NCBI GenBank assembly: GCA_902702965.1
Contig: CACRXP010000679.1
Location: 1-64,000 of the forward strand
Direction of reading: 5' to 3'
DNA: 64,000 nucleotides
DNA from: Spirometra erinaceieuropaei
Taxonomy: Eukaryota > Platyhelminthes > Cestoda > Diphyllobothriidea > Diphyllobothriidae
Shown in pieces: positions 45,206 to 56,206 of this stretch (within the stretch, counting starts at the first letter, position 1; every line of letters starts with the position of its first letter). Position numbers and translations under genes: made by a program. The notes beneath the pieces were generated by a model. It made no database searches, was not told where the DNA came from, and saw only the letters and a list, made by a program, of their open reading frames with translations.

Positions 45206-46274
45206 CAACCCAATCCGTCTTCCCTCTTTCTTGTCGACCATACCATCGCGACAACTACGCTCTTGTCGCCGCAGTGCCGCTCTAGGCCCGTCTCCTCATC
45301 TCGCTGCAAAAGCGAGGTTGCCGGCGTCATCTGTTTGGTTGCTGATTCGTGATAGGGAAACCGACAGACCAATTTCAGGAGACTGTGTCCCCTGGATCGT
45401 CGAGCCCCAACCTTCAGTCAGTCATCAACGCTCTGCGGTCTTTATGATTTACCGGTTGCGGTAATATCAAAGAGCAGACTGCACAATTACTTGACAGCTC
45501 AAGTAGAGCATTGGAGGCCTGGGGGTTTTCAAGACTGAGTGCTCTAAAACGACTGCCCGATGATGGAGATTGGTGCCCGCTGGAACGATAAACACTGCAC
45601 ACAAACCATCGTTGACAATCCTGACCACTGATAAAGAGCCAGGGCCCGCGCGTCGATGACTAGTCGACCCTGGATCCAGACTGCTGGTTGTCCCAAGTAC
45701 GCTTAGGCAGATGGTTCATTGAGGGTGGAATGTCGATTTAAGCTCTGTTTGAACTTTCGAAGCATTCCCGAATTCCCGGCCTAGCACAGTGATGGAAAAT
45801 TTTATTCTAGATTGACAGAGCAGTTGACTATGCTTTTATTAGCTCAAGAATGCTTCGAGGTGCAGTGGTCAAGAACTCAAGGTTTCCCAAAACTAAAAGT
45901 CCGCGAAGACAGGGTCTGTGGACAAACTCTAATAAGGTTAGAGAAAGTAAACCCCTCTCAGCCGGTAATAGCTCTAATTGTCCTCACGGGCTGTGTGATG
46001 GGGATTTGAGTGGCTCGCACGAGCGCTTTAGCGAGGTAATTCGCTGACATGGGTAGTGGCAGAGAGAGAAAGAGAGAGAGAGAGTAAGGTAGATGTGGTG
46101 GAAGTGCGGTACGGTATGAACATATTCACGAGCAAGTTACTTCTCGGCCCATCTCGAGCATTTTGGGAGCCGCAAGACATGTAGAGCTCAGCCGTCGTCG
46201 CCGACGATGTCAACTGTGTGCTCCACTGCAAGGTGAGAACAAGGACGGTGACTTATGCGTAAATTAGTTTACAG
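45206..46274. other. Unassigned sequence with a short (GA)n tract
   Basis: No gene recognised. 46061-46085 is a GAGAGAGAAAGAGAGAGAGA-type microsatellite. Confidence 0.4.
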
Positions 46275-46590
46275 TGATAGCTGACTTGCGCAGCATCTAC
46301 TGCACTCTCCCCTCCTCCACCTGGATCCGGTGTCATGACCGAGTCAAGAAGACCGGAAGCGGCTGAGCGGATGGCTGGTGTGGCCGGGGGCACCTCTAGG
46401 TGTGCAGCCACACTGGGCTCGGATTCCACTCGGTGGGAGTGTCATAGAGGCCATATTAAGAGGGAGCCATTGAAGCCTGACTCACAGCCCACCGGTCTGT
46501 CATTCCACATAAAAACACACAACTGTGTTGAGTTGAAGTGTCGGCTGGCAACCTTGCAAGCCACGGCTATATCCACTGCTATATTTCATG
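46275..46590. repeat. Dispersed repeat G, copy 3
   Basis: Matches 10326-10625 in order: ACTTGCGCAGCATCTACTGC, GAGTCAAGAAGACCGGAAGC, GCACCTCTAGGTGTGCAGCC, GGCAACCTTGCAAGCCACGG. It is clearly more diverged than the two tandem copies are from each other. Confidence 0.55.
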
Positions 46591-46599
46591 AATCTCACA

Positions 46600-47096
46600 T
46601 GGTTTCCTCTTAATACCATAGAGAAATGTACGGTTATCCGCACGCGGAAAATAGACAGCTTGTAGTTCTGAAGCCTTGAATGGAAGTGTAGCAGCATGTC
46701 AGGTTCAGAATTATTCGGGAATCGGAAGTGTTTTTAAAAACCAAATTAAACCCTTCCTTTGAATATAAAATTGGAATAAGACTTAATTTTCAAACCAAAT
46801 GAGCAAAAGAATGAATATTTTATGCTTTTTTTCATTAATATGATTCAATTTTTAAGGGAGTCGAAAGTCAATGAAAAAATGCATGCTATATAAATGGTCA
46901 TTTTTACGGAAAGTGGCTTTTGCATGAAGCCGGAAAGAAGTTCTTCCGAAAGCTGACATTCAGAGGCAACTGAATTATTAAAGAAGTATGCTGCATGATG
47001 ATTATTTTTACAACCCTACTTAACTAATCCTTTCAAAACAAAGACGCATTTCGGAATCTCGGTAGACATTTTATGAGTTAGCCCACTTACTGTATG
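46600..47096. repeat. Hairpin family B, centre and right arm (B5)
   Basis: Contains the family's AAACCCTTCCTTTGAATATA, AATGAATATTTTATGC, GTCAATGAAAAAATGCATGC, GGAAAGAAGTTCTTCCGAAA and ATGCTGCATGATGATTATTT blocks. It ends CATTTTATGAGTTAGCCCAC-TTACTG, followed by TA. The left arm is missing. Confidence 0.7.
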
Positions 47097-47309
47097 TCTC
47101 ATAAAAACGACTGACATCTCAGAGCGTCGGGGTGACTCTGGAACAATAATTTCCGTTGTCGTTGTTTACCCTCTATTGTGATTTATACAGCAGAGCTTAC
47201 ATTATCGAGAGATTGGGAGGGAAGTAAACAAATGTCACTGGAACCGATTAAAGAAATATCTCCACGGCTCCAGTTAGCCCCCCAACTGTAGGTAGAAAGA
47301 TAGCAAAAT

Positions 47310-47510
47310 TCGCATGAAATCACTGCAATGCATCCGCGAAAGTTTTACTGGTTTAATGCAACAATCGTTCTTCAAAAGAAGGCGTAGTTTGGTTTACAAC
47401 TTAATATTTATTAGCTTTGGAACAAATCTTATCGGAAAACAGCAATTCAAAAATGGCTATAGTACAGGTTACTATTTAAAACTTACTATAACAGACAACA
47501 GCGAAGGGGC
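47310..47510. repeat. Dispersed repeat F, copy 2
   Basis: Moderate similarity to 23421-23640 in the blocks CGTTCTTCAAAAGAAGGCGT, TTAATATTTATTAG and AAAATGGCTATAGTACAGG. Confidence 0.4.
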
Positions 47511-47515
47511 ATATA

Positions 47516-48390
47516 CAGTGCGTTACCGATCTCATGAAATGTAAGCCGAAATTCAACAATGCGTTTTCGATTAGGAAGGATTAATAACGTGGTGTTGTAA
47601 TATTGATCATCTTTTGGCATAGTCCTATAATATTTCGGACTCGACAGAATGTCGGCTTTTGAATGAACCACTTTTCGACCCATTACAGAAACGACGCTCG
47701 GTAGGGACTGACTACTTAAGTGGCATATATTTTTCCCATGGATTTTCAGTGGTCTTATAAGGTCTAATATATTTTATAGAAGTCATGCACGAAAATATGC
47801 CTTCTTTTGCTCGTTCGATAGAAAATCGCATTGTTTTCAAGCTTTGAAAAAGTTTCCCAATTCCCGAATAATTTAAGCCTGATCAGCCGTTGCATTAACA
47901 CTTAGCGATTTTAGTTTACAAGGTATATGCTTTCTGCGTTAGGAAAATCAAACATTCCTCTATGTCTTTAAGAAAGTACCATATAGACTATAAAATTTTG
48001 CAATGGATGCGGGCCATGTTGTGCATTTCGTAAGGAGCATAAGTAAACTGTCAAGTGCGATGCTGTTTAACTGGACACCGCATGGGTTTAAAAATCTTAT
48101 AATAAGAAACATGTTTAAAACCAGAAGACAACCTCCCTTGTGGTACAAAGTGCGAAGATAATTTTATTTTCTACCAAACATGTAAAAGAAAGCATATTTT
48201 CGTGCATGCTTTCTATAAAATATATTTGACTTTATAAGACCACCGGCAATCCATGTGAAAAATATATGCCAATTAAATAGTCAGTTTCTACCGAGCATCG
48301 TTTCTGCAGCGGGTCGGAAGGAGGTTTATTCAATAGCCGACAACCTGTAGAGGCTGAAATATTATAAGATTATGCCACAAAATAATGTCG
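47516..48390. mobile_element. Hairpin element A6, right end lost
   Basis: Left end CAGTGCGTTACCGATCTCAT at 47516 is preceded by TA. The element keeps the complete left arm, the loop (GGACACCGCATGGGTTTAAA) and most of the right arm up to GATTATGCCACAAAATAATG near 48390, where similarity stops. About 60 bp of the right terminus are missing. Confidence 0.75.
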
Positions 48391-48664
48391 CGGGTATTAC
48401 TCATATATTCTCAGTGCGGTAAAACAAAGTGTTGCCAAGAAAATTTACTACCACGTTTACGGTAGAAACGCCATCAGTTTTCAAATTTGAATTCCCCCCC
48501 CCCCGATTATTCCGACCCATAAAAGACCCAGTGGAGAATTTTCTTGTTCGCATTAATGATCCTTTACATGTGAATGTGACTTAACAATAGACTCCCGTCT
48601 GTGATACTCAAGAGCATAGAAAAGGGCTTGGATACCGGGGAAGCCAAAATTTGCCTTAAATACC
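48391..48664. other. Unassigned sequence with poly-C run
   Basis: Contains an 11-base C run at about 48494. No gene recognised. Confidence 0.4.
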
Positions 48665-48928
48665 TGGTAAGATGTGGTTATACAGCCGCACCTGATGGAC
48701 GCAATACTGTTAGGGGTTAGAGTCAGGGGGTTAGGACAAACAATTCTCAACCATTCAAAATACAACCGCGCTTTCCCACTGTCTTTTCTTTTGCATACAA
48801 CTACTGGACCTCGTCGCCTGCGCGTTCCTCGGCTCCTCCTGTAAAAACTCCCTACTACCACCAGTCCCGTATGACAGGCGACAGAGGTCTGTTTATCTCA
48901 AGTGCGGTTGCATAACCAAATCTCACCA
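48665..48928 (+). mobile_element. C-family element C1
   Basis: 264 bp. Starts TGGTAAGATGTGGTTATACA and ends GGTTGCATAACCAAATCTCACCA, an imperfect ~30-bp inverted pair. Interior: GTTAGGGGTTAGAGTCAGGG, CTCAACCATTCAAAATACAA, CTTTTCTTTTGCATACAACT, CCTCGTCGCCTGCGCGTTCC and AAACTCCCTACTACCACCAG. It directly abuts the left arm of D1. Confidence 0.8.
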
Positions 48929-49200
48929 AATATCTTGTCCTCTGTTAATTAAACGGGTCTGGAAAGACGCCTGCTGCAGTAGAAGGCATCCCCTGCTTCA
49001 AATAAATCTAATAAACAAAAGTGATAGCAACCCATGTACGTCATTCAAGTCGTAGTCATTTCTGCACTTCAAGTCTTCAGAAGGGTCCTCTAGGAAGGCG
49101 TGATAACTTTGTGGACTCTGCACGAGGCCTTGACATCAAAGCAGTCCGCTGCATGATGAGCGCTGTAGGTGACGTCATGGCGACCTCGTCGACGACTCTA

Positions 49201-51168
49201 CATTACAGTGCGTGACCTATCTCATGAAATGTTGGCTGAAATTCTGAAATGCGTTTCCGATTAGGAAGGATTACTTGGTCGTGGTTGTGATACTGATTAT
49301 CGTAAGGCATACTGTTATAACATTTTGGACTCGGCAGGATGTCGGCTTTTAAATGCACTTCTTTTCAATCTCCTGTAGAAAGCGTGTTCGGTAAAAGATG
49401 ACTACTTATGTAGCATGCATTTTTCCCATTGATTTTCGATGGTCTTGGAAATTCAAATATATTTTATAGAAACCACGAATAAAAATATGCTTTCTTCTAG
49501 TCACTCAATAGAGAATCACGTCTTCTTTATATTTTGTACTTAAGGAAGGAGTATAATTAGGTTTTAAAAAAGTTTCCAATTATGAGACTTTTTAAGACCG
49601 CGATATGTGCATTCATATTGCATCGTACCTGGCCGTTTACCACTGCTCCTCATGAAATGTACAACATGGTCCGCATCCACTGCAAAATTTTATAGACCCT
49701 GTATGATATCTCTTTAATGACACAGAAAAATATGGGATTTTCTTTACGCGGAACGTATGCACCTTGTACAGTGTAATCACTAAGCGCTAATGCAACGAAG
49801 GATCAGGCTCCAAATTTTTCGGCAATTAGAAAACTGTTTTAAAACCTTATTATACTCATTCCTTAAGTACAAAATATAAAGAAGACGTGATTTTCTATTG
49901 ATTGACTAAAAGAAAGCATATTTTTGTTTGTGGTTTCTACAAAATATATTTGAATTTCCAGGACCATCGAAAATCAATGGGAAAAATGCATGCTACATAA
50001 GTAGTCATCTTTTACCGAACACGCTTTCTACAGGAGATTAAAAAGATGTGCATTTAAAAGCCGACATCCTGCTGAGTCCAAAATGTTATAACAGTATGCC
50101 TTACGATAATCAGTATCACAACCACGACCAAGTAATCCTTCCTAATCGGAAACGCATTTCAGAATTTCAGCCAACATTTCATGAGATAGGTCACGCACTG
50201 TACATGTGCGAACTCATAAAATGTCAACAGAAATTCCGAAATGCGTTTTTGTTTCGAAAAGATTAATTAAGTATGTTTGTTAAATTAGCCATACTACAAC
50301 GTAATTCCTTAATAAGTCAGTTACCTCAGGATACAGGCTTTCGAAGAAACTTCCTTCCGGCTTGATGCAAAAACTATACTCCATAAAAAGGACTACTTAA
50401 TTAGCGTGCATTTTTCTCATTGATTTTGGATGCTCTAAATATTCTCTTATATCTCACTGAAAAAAACGCATAAAAATGCTATTTTTCATTCGTTAGAAAA
50501 TGACGTCTTCTTCCAATTTTTATACTCAAAGGAAGGGTCTAATTCGGTTCTCAATAACGTTTCCAATTCACGATCAATTTTGAACACAGCCTACAGTTAC
50601 ACTTGCATTCAAGGGTTTTGAAACTACAAGCCGTATACATCTCGCCTACGGGAATCCTTAAATTTCTCTACGGTATTGGGTGAATACTATATGGAGTTCA
50701 TAGAATTCTGCAGTGGGTTTGAGTCATCTTGTTAACTTGACGAGTCATATTGGTGAATGCAGAAACTTGGCGTTTTATGAACGGCCATTTCAGGGTATTA
50801 AAAAATCTCATAATTAGAAACTTTTTGAAAAAAGGAACTATGCCCCTCCTTCGAGTACAAAATTAAACGAAGACCTAATTTTCTACCAAATGATCAACAG
50901 AATGAAGATTTTATGCATTTTCTCTAAGAAATATCAGCAAATATTTAAGGGCATTGAAAATCAATGAGAAAAATACCTGCAACATAAGTAGTCATTTTTT
51001 ACGAAGCATTTTTTGCATGCGGCTGGAAAGCAGTTCGTTTGAAAGTCGGCATGCTGAGGTAACTGCTGTATTATAAATCTATGCTGCCTCATGAATAAAT
51101 TAATCTTTTCGAAACGAAAATGCATTTCGGAATTTCGGTTGAAATTTCACGAATAATCCCACGTACCG
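49201..51168. mobile_element. Hairpin element B3, split by A4
   Basis: The left end is CAT at 49201-49203 then TA (49204-49205), then A4, then TA (50201-50202) and CATGTGCGAACTCATAAAAT. The right end is AATCCCACGTACCG at 51168. The whole is flanked by TA at 49199-49200 and 51169-51170, its own target duplication in D1. Both arms are present: GGACTACTTAATTAGCGTGC at 50391 and its counterpart ACATAAGTAGTCATTTTTTA near 50982. Confidence 0.85.
49206..50200. mobile_element. Hairpin element A4, nested in B3
   Basis: 995 bp. The ends CAGTGCGTGACCTATCTCAT and the complementary ATGAGATAGGTCACGCACTG are perfect inverted copies over at least the terminal 20 bp. The arms (about 49206-49585 and 49832-50200) stay complementary with scattered mismatches, leaving a ~245-bp loop. 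TA flanks both ends. No open frame of interest. This is the best-preserved member of the family. Confidence 0.9.
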
Positions 51169-51942
51169 TACCCGATGTCGCAATATATCTGGCTCATAGG
51201 TCGGTCGCTATGACATTTCATGATTTGCCCACCTTCTGAAGGTGACCACTGACACTTCTCCGAAACACAACTGCGGGTTCGAGAACGACTGAGGTAGAAC
51301 TGGGTGGATGTCACCCCGGTTATTCCTTGGAGTCCTGCATGAGCTCCTGCTAACTCCAAGCAGGTCTGCATGTTCACGCGAACCGACTTAAAGCGTTGAT
51401 GATGCACGTCACACTTGGAACAGCTACGATTTGGGGGCGGGAAGGGGCGTAACCTCGCTGCCATGCACGCGCTCACAGCTGTCTCCATGACGAGGCCGCA
51501 GCCTGTGGATCCAGAAGGCCTGTGAGCCAGACAGATTGTGATATCTGGTAGAGTCATCGACAAGGTCGCCTCAGCGGCATGCCGTCACCTGCAGCGTTGA
51601 TCATGCAACGGACTGCTTTGAAGTCAGGGCCTTGTGTGGGGTCCATAAAGTTATCACGGCTTCCTAGCGGGACCTTCTGAAGACTTAAAGTGCAGAAATC
51701 ACTACGATCGGAATCTCGCCAGGGTCTGTTTTGTGGCCCTAACTGACATGAAGTGAAGGCTAATTGAGTTGAAAAAAAAACAGTCTGAGAAATGAATGAG
51801 GGTATTGTGGTAGACAGCAGTTCATTCATAGTAAGAGGAGTTTGCGAATGACTCCTAACACCTAGCTGAGCGTCGAAAAACAGACGGTAGACCAGATCAA
51901 GGGGGAAGTAATCCGCTTTCGAGAACGAGCATAGATTTTTAT

Positions 51943-52234
51943 TGGGTAAGATGTGGTTATGCGGCCCCACCTAATGGACACAATACTGTTGAGACTGGGG
52001 TGAGGGTTTGAGGTCCGAGTTAAGGGCCAGGGTTAAGGGTTAGGGTAACTATTTCTCAACTATTCAAAGTACAACCGCGCATTTCCAACAGCTATTCTTT
52101 TGCATACAACTACTTGACCTCGTCGCCTGCGCGTTTCTCGGTCCCACCGGTAAAAGCCCCTACTACCACCGGTCGCGTATTACAGGCGGCTGCGATCTGT
52201 TTACCTCAGGTGAGGCTGCGTAACCACATCTGTC
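51943..52234 (+). mobile_element. C-family element C2
   Basis: Starts TTGGGTAAGATGTGGTTATG and ends GGCTGCGTAACCACATCTGT. Interior includes GGGTTAAGGGTTAGGGTAAC, CTCAACTATTCAAAGTACAA, TTCTTTTGCATACAACTACT and AAAGCCCCTACTACCACCGG. It abuts the right end of D1 in the same orientation as C1. Confidence 0.8.
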
Positions 52235-52724
52235 CGGGAAGTGCACTACTTATGGGATTGATTTTACAGGGAGCCTACCCATGTTATTTGAACTACAAAA
52301 ACTTGCGGGATCAGTAGTCAGTTGGGCCTAGATTAAAAGACTACCGATCCTCCACTGTAGATCATAACCATGGTCGGCCTCTTGTGTCCCCAACCCTAGC
52401 TAGGAAGGTTAAATCATGCTTTCGTCAATGACGATTCTGCGTGAAGAGGACAATCCACTTGCATCCCCGGACGATGGCCGGCCTGGTTGCTCGCGACGGA
52501 CGAACAACGAGTTACGTAGATGAGCTTGCAAATATTCCAGCTCGTGACAACTCAAGTGGACACGCACCACTCCCAAACAAACATGTAGAACTAACTCATA
52601 ACACTGAAGGTTGCCATCGTTACTTATTCCCCGCTGTTACTTCAGTTTAGCTAGGCTCAGTTTTGTTAAGGGAAATGCAGGCGAACACATTTGAACTCCC
52701 TACTGCATAGGACTTAGGCCTGCG
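52235..52724. other. Unassigned sequence
   Basis: No gene or repeat recognised between C2 and C3. Confidence 0.35.
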
Positions 52725-52943
52725 ATCGAAGGTTTGAGTTAGGGGTTATGGCAACTATTTCGCAACCACTCAAAATACAACCGTGAATTCCTAATATATT
52801 TTTCTTTGACATGCAATTACTTGACCTCGTCACCTGTGCTCTCCTCGACACCGCCTGTAAAAACCCCTACTATCACCGCTCCCGTATTACGGGCGACTGG
52901 GGTCTGTTTACCTCAGGTGCGGCTACATAACCACATCTCACCA
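52725..52943 (+). mobile_element. C-family element C3, left end missing
   Basis: Begins in the TTTGAGTTAGGGGTTATGGC region and ends GGCTACATAACCACATCTCACCA. The interior matches C1 and C2 (CTCGTCACCTGTGCTCTCCT, AAAAACCCCTACTATCACCG). The left inverted end is missing. Confidence 0.75.
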
Positions 52944-52946
52944 AAT

Positions 52947-53311
52947 ATCTTGTTCTCTGATAGTGGGCGCTCACCGATCAGGTTACGGAACATGCTCGTT
53001 CAGTTGTGCTTTGGGCTCATACTAAAACCCTAGCAGGCAGTCGCACAGCGACTAGTGATATAGGTAGATAAGGTGATGTCGACAAAGACAAGGGAGACCG
53101 CAATGGCCGATCACAACCGACAGGACAACAGGCCCGTGGCTCAATGGCAGAGCGTCAAACTCCATGACCAAAGATCCCGGGTTCGAATCCAAAGTGATCC
53201 ACACATGGGGTTGGGTATGACTGGCTGATGACGGCTAATAGGCCAGAAATGGCCATTCCGGTCTCCCTTGTCTTTGTCGGTACCACACGATTTACATCAT
53301 CTTGTTCTCTG
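52947..53311 (+). mobile_element. SINE (family S1) with 13-bp target duplication
   Basis: Flanked by ATCTTGTTCTCTG at 52947-52959 and 53299-53311. The left part (52960-53110) is an inverted S1 body (GTGGGCGCTCACCGATCAGG, GACAAAGACAAGGGAGACCG). The right part is a forward tRNA-like head with an A box at 53136-53154 (GTGGCTCAATGGCAGAGCG) and a B box GGGTTCGAATCC at 53179-53190, then TGATGACGGCTAATAGGCC and the tail CTCCCTTGTCTTTGTCGG. A head-to-tail mix of inverted and direct parts within one target duplication is unusual. Confidence 0.85.
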
Positions 53312-54340
53312 TTAACTAAACGGGTCTGGAAAGACGCCTGCTCCAGAAAAAGCACCCCGTGCATCAAATTAATCAAATAAATAAAGGTGATAGCAACCCA
53401 TGTACGTCGTAGTCAAATCGACGTCATTTCTGAACTTCAAGTCTTCAGAAGGACTCTCTAGGAAGGCCTGATGATCTTGTAGACCCTACACGAGGCCTTG
53501 ACATCAACGCAGTCCGTTGCATGATGAACGCTGCAGGAGATGTCATGCCGCCGAGGCAATCTCGCCGATGACTCCGCCAGATATCGCTATCTATCTGGCT
53601 CACAAGTCTTCCGCTATGACATTTCATGATTTGCCCACCTACTTAAGGTGATCACTGACACTTCTACGCAACACAACTGCGAGTTCGAGAAAGACTGAAG
53701 TAGAACTGGGTGGATGTCACCTCGGTAATTCCTTGGAGTGCTGCATGAGCTCCTGCTAACTCCAAGCAGGTCTGCATGTTCACGCGAACCGACTTAAAGC
53801 GTTGATGATGCACGTCACACTTGGAACAGCTACGATTTGGGGGCGGGAAGGGGCGTAACCTCGCTGCCATGCACGCGCTCACAGCTGTCTCCATGACGAG
53901 GCCGCAGCCTGTGGATCCAGAAGGCCTGTGAGCCAGACAGATTGTGATATCTGGTAGAGTCATCGACAAGGTCGCCTCAGCGGCATGCCGTCACCTGCAG
54001 CGTTGATCATGCAACGGACTGCTTTGAAGTCAGGGCCTTGTGTGGGGTCCATAAAGTTATCACGGCTTCCTAGCGGGACCTTCTGAAGACTTAAAGTGCA
54101 GAAATCACTACGATCGGAATCTCGCCAGGGTCTGTTTTGTGGCCCTAACTGACACGCAGAGAAGGCTATTTGATTTTTAAAAAAAACAGTCTGAGAAATG
54201 AATGGGAGCATTGTGGTAGACAGCAGTTCATTCATGGTAAGAAGAGATTGCGATTGGCTCCTAACACCAAGGTGAGAGCCGAAATACAGACGGTAAACCA
54301 GACCAAGGGAGGAAGTAATTCGCTAATGAGAACGAGCAAA
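53299..54340. mobile_element. Foldback unit D2 (without the B3 insertion)
   Basis: Starts ATCTTGTTCTCTGTTAACTA like D1 (TATCTTGTCCTCTGTTAATT) and continues in step through ACGGGTCTGGAAAGACGCCT, GATAGCAACCCATGTACGTC, the left arm, the loop and the right arm to GAGAACGAGCAAAATTCTTG. From 53655 to 54160 it is nearly identical to 51240-51760. At 53571-53590 the sequence runs uninterrupted across the point where D1 carries B3. Confidence 0.85.
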
Positions 54341-54584
54341 ATTCTTGTCGCGACTGTAAAGCTCAAGCGATGGTTCCAATAATGCCCGATTTTGATAGGA
54401 AATGTCCGACTTTTAAATATCCGAACCGAAATGGAAGATGTTTCTAGATCAGAACAGACTGTTAGGTGAGATGGAGGCCTAAAACACAGCTCTGGCGTCG
54501 ATTAAGCGCTGCAAAAACGGCTTCTCGGCGTAACAGCCGTGTTGCCGCGAAATCCCGGAGAACCAAACTACCTGCATTGCCATC

Positions 54585-55478
54585 GTCCAGCATAATTCTA
54601 CAATGATTCAGTTACCGCAGGGTGCCGGCTTTCGAAAGACTTTATTTTAGACTGCACGCAAGAACTATACTCTGCAAAAAATGATTACTTAAGTAGCATG
54701 CAATTTTCTCATTTATTTTAGATGCCCTTGAAAATAATATTATATTTCATGGAAAGAATGCATAAAAATACTCACTTTTTACATATTCGGTAGAAAATCA
54801 CATCTTCCAATTTTATACTCGAAAGAAGAGTATAATTCGGTTGTAAAAAACTTTTCCAACTCCGGAATAATTTTTAACCCGACCTGCTGTTGCACTTGCA
54901 TTCACGGTTTCCAAACTACAAGCCGTATATTTTCCGTGTACGGAAAACCATACATTTCTCTACGGTATTAAGAGGAGACCATACAGGGTTCGTAAAATTA
55001 TGCAGTGGATTTAAACAATATTATTAACTTTACAAGCCACATTGGTAAATGCAGATACATGACGTTTTATGAACGCCCATTTCACGGTATTAAAATATTT
55101 CACAATTAGAAACTTTTTGAAATCGAATTATACCCCTCCTTCGAGTAAAAAATTGAAAGAAGGCGTTATTTGCTACCGAATAAAAAAAAGAATGAATATT
55201 ATTCTGCATTTCTTTCATGAAATATAATTGAAATCCTAAGAGCCTAGAAAATCAGTGAGAAAATTGCATGCTCCTTAAGTAGTCATTTTTCGCAGCGTAT
55301 AGTTCTTGCATGCAGTTGGAAATAAGTTCGTTCGAAATAAGGCACGCTGAGGTAACTGGATCATTAGAGAATTATGGCGGACGTTGATAAGTTTTCCAAC
55401 CATACTAAATTAATCTTTTCGACACGAGAACGCATTTCGAAATGTCGGTTGACATTTCATGAGTTAGCCCACCTACTG
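54585..55478. mobile_element. Hairpin element B6
   Basis: The right end CATTTCATGAGTTAGCCCAC-CTACTG at 55478 is followed by TA. Both arms are recognisable (ATTACTTAAGTAGCATGCAA at 54683; CATGCTCCTTAAGTAGTCAT at 55267). The outermost left end before about 54585 is not recognisable. Confidence 0.7.
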
Positions 55479-56206
55479 TACGTTCGCCCAGCGTCTAGAG
55501 CAATGACTCGCCGAAGAGGTCGGCATCCATATTAACGCCGAACTTCGGAACCCTCTCCCGACCATTGCAAACACTAGCCCCTCGATCGCGAAGAGCGAGT
55601 TACTCCTCTAGCTACATGCAATCTAGGGCAAAGCCTTCCTTGTGGGCTGGCCAGTGCGAATGAGTTTGCTCCCCAGGCAGAGGGGTTGCTGGCGGATAAT
55701 TGGCTTTTAGAGGGCTGAAGGGTTACCGGTGTCTGCCCTTAGAAAACCCGGCCCGCAATTCTGTCTCAACAAAGTGTCCTCGTGAGTGGACTACAAGGCT
55801 CGTTGACGGTAGCGACAGTGCCAGGCGCCCGTAATCACCACGAAAATTGAATAAGTCCCTACCAATGTTGCAGTAGGCCACGGATGCGCGCCAACCAAAC
55901 AAAAGAGAGGCTGTGCGAGTGTGACTGCCGTCATCGTTTCTCCTGGAGGTACAGTGAATAGGCACTCTAAACAGTCATCTAGCAGTGCCTTATAATAATG
56001 ATTGTTTTAGCGGTGGCGTTTGCGCCTGGCTCACACCGCCTACTTTTCAACTTTCCGCATTTGCTGATGCAATTGACTGTTTATCAATATGAATGGGGAG
56101 CTCAAGGGCGAAAGTCTCATTCCCTTAATAAACTGACTTAAATTAATGCGCGAATTTGTAGAAAATCCATCGGAACAGACCACTTCAGGCACGGTCCGAA
56201 ATTTGA
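55479..56206. other. Unassigned sequence
   Basis: No gene recognised. The minus-strand frame 55723-55965 has no domain. Confidence 0.35.

Larger units (their letters stand above)
48929..51942. mobile_element. Foldback unit D1, interrupted by B3
   Basis: The left arm 48929-49200 contains TTTCTGCACTTCAAGTCTTC, GCACGAGGCCTTGACATCAA and GCAGTCCGCTGCATGATGAG. The right arm carries the complement at about 51553-51715 (GATCATGCAACGGACTGC, GTCAGGGCCTTGTGTGGGGT, GAAGACTTAAAGTGCAGAAA). The loop-side segment 51171-51552 is uninterrupted. The unit is split at a TA by B3 (49201-51168). Without B3 it is about 1.04 kb. The same unit without B3 is at 53299-54340. Confidence 0.8.

Noticed and set aside
49206..50200. 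CRISPR-like or phage feature from repeated short blocks
   Set aside because: The repeats are two long inverted arms of a hairpin transposon, not regularly spaced short repeats; the genome is eukaryotic.
53130..53200. Possible functional tRNA gene
   Set aside because: A and B boxes are present, but the head is followed by a SINE body and bracketed by a target duplication, and no acceptor stem closes properly.
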